A stretch of DNA of 5,799 nucleotides from Spirochaetales bacterium. GTDB taxonomy: Bacteria > Spirochaetota > Spirochaetia > SPDA01. Below are positions 5,287 through 5,799 of the stretch, piece by piece; the stretch's first letter is position 1, and each line of letters starts with the position of its first letter. Under the pieces are notes generated by a model that saw nothing but the letters and a program-made list of their open reading frames with translations, was not told where the DNA came from and did no database searches. The translations under genes were made by a program, and so were the position numbers. The stretch covers positions 1 through 5,799 of the forward strand of contig SPDA01000155.1 in assembly GCA_004525155.1 (NCBI GenBank), given 5' to 3'.

Positions 5287-5799
5287 TCAGGCCACTTCCG
5301 TTATCTTGTCATGGGGCGCGCCGCACACGGGGCAGCGCTGGGGATGCTTTTCGACTGCAAAGGTATAGCCGCAGGAAGTGCAGGTGAAGTACCGGGCCGC
5401 CGGATCCGCTTTTCCTGCAGCGGCGGAAGCCAGCAGTTTCTCGTGCACCTTTTCCGCCTCCAGGGCGTCGAAAAACGTGTATTTGGCCAGGCCGTGACCG
5501 CTGCTGTCAGCGTATTCCATATATTCCCTGTACATGGTATGCACTTCGAAGTTCTCGCCTTTAATGCTTTCCGCCAAACACTTTTCAAGATTGGCGAATT
5601 TGTTAAGAATAAAATAATGATTCTTCGCGTGGCGGTATTCCGAATCTGCCAGTGCAGTGAACAGCTTGGCAAGGGAAGGGTTGTCCGGGCCGTATTTGGC
5701 AAAAGCCTCCTCGGCCATGAGCCTGTATTTAAAATGGGCGGCGAATTCGTTGGCCAGGGCCTTTTCGAGCATCACCACGAGTCTGCCGTCCTTGAGTTC
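5287..5799 (-). CDS. Rubrerythrin (diiron peroxidase with rubredoxin-like domain), 5' end cut by the window
   Basis: Rubrerythrin reduces hydrogen peroxide in the cytoplasm of anaerobes, taking electrons through its rubredoxin-like site. The visible part is 170 residues, close to full family length. The first residues, ELKDGRL, resemble the usual rubrerythrin opening (ELKG...), so only one or a few codons, including the start, are missing past the window end; the GTG/ATG codons at 5778-5770 are internal. The ferritin-like four-helix domain keeps the expected ligands: E18, E54xxH57 (SEYRH), E82 and E85 (GENFE, followed by TMYREYMEYA), and E116xxH119 (EKVH). The C-terminus has C140-x2-C143-G and C156-P-V-C159-G, a rubredoxin-like FeS4 site. 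It lies on the same strand as the kinase but 400 bases upstream and is probably a separate transcript. Confidence 0.95.
   Translation of the reverse strand, partial: ELKDGRLVVMLEKALANEFAAHFKYRLMAEEAFAKYGPDNPSLAKLFTALADSEYRHAKNHYFILNKFANLEKCLAESIKGENFEVHTMYREYMEYADSSGHGLAKYTFFDALEAEKVHEKLLASAAAGKADPAARYFTCTSCGYTFAVEKHPQRCPVCGAPHDKITEVA

Overview
This is a GC-rich window from a bacterium, and it looks like an anaerobe's chromosome. It carries five protein-coding genes in two convergent blocks, plus one structured intergenic region of about 0.4 kb. A rubrerythrin, a small 2x[4Fe-4S] ferredoxin and the archaeal-type homocysteine genes (DUF39/COG1900, NIL-ferredoxin, UPF0280/COG2122) all point to a strict or near-strict anaerobe. 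The PhoB-type response regulator and HisKA kinase mark it as bacterial rather than archaeal. I cannot fix the phylum by eye; a spirochaete, a deltaproteobacterium or a similar anaerobe would fit.

Plus strand, 2-2332: a tight three-gene operon. It starts with a homocysteine-biosynthesis DUF39 protein whose N-terminus lies before the window. Next is a NIL-domain/ferredoxin protein, then a UPF0280 (ApbE-like) protein. In Methanosarcina the homologues MA1821, MA1822 and MA1715 are linked to making homocysteine from aspartate semialdehyde and sulfide, bypassing the O-acyl-homoserine routes. All three parts stand together here, so the operon is best read as a complete sulfide-assimilation/homocysteine module.

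Minus strand, 4873-2314: a two-component system, histidine kinase first and then an OmpR/PhoB-family response regulator, overlapping by 11 nt. The regulator gene runs into the end of the UPF0280 gene, with a 19 nt tail-to-tail overlap and no terminator between the operons. The kinase has a periplasmic or extracytoplasmic region of about 300 residues that I do not recognise, and no HAMP or PAS linker.

4874-5286: non-coding as far as I can tell. Just upstream of the kinase are three TGTAAA half-sites on the minus strand spaced exactly 11 nt apart, the geometry of a PhoB/OmpR-family operator, beside a TTAACC/GGTTAA dyad. This makes autoregulation by the encoded regulator likely. The part nearer the rubrerythrin contains several short GC hairpins.

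Minus strand, 5799-5287: a rubrerythrin with the diiron ligands and C-terminal rubredoxin-like site intact. Its first codon or codons lie beyond the window end.

No tRNA, rRNA, CRISPR array, insertion sequence or phage gene was seen.
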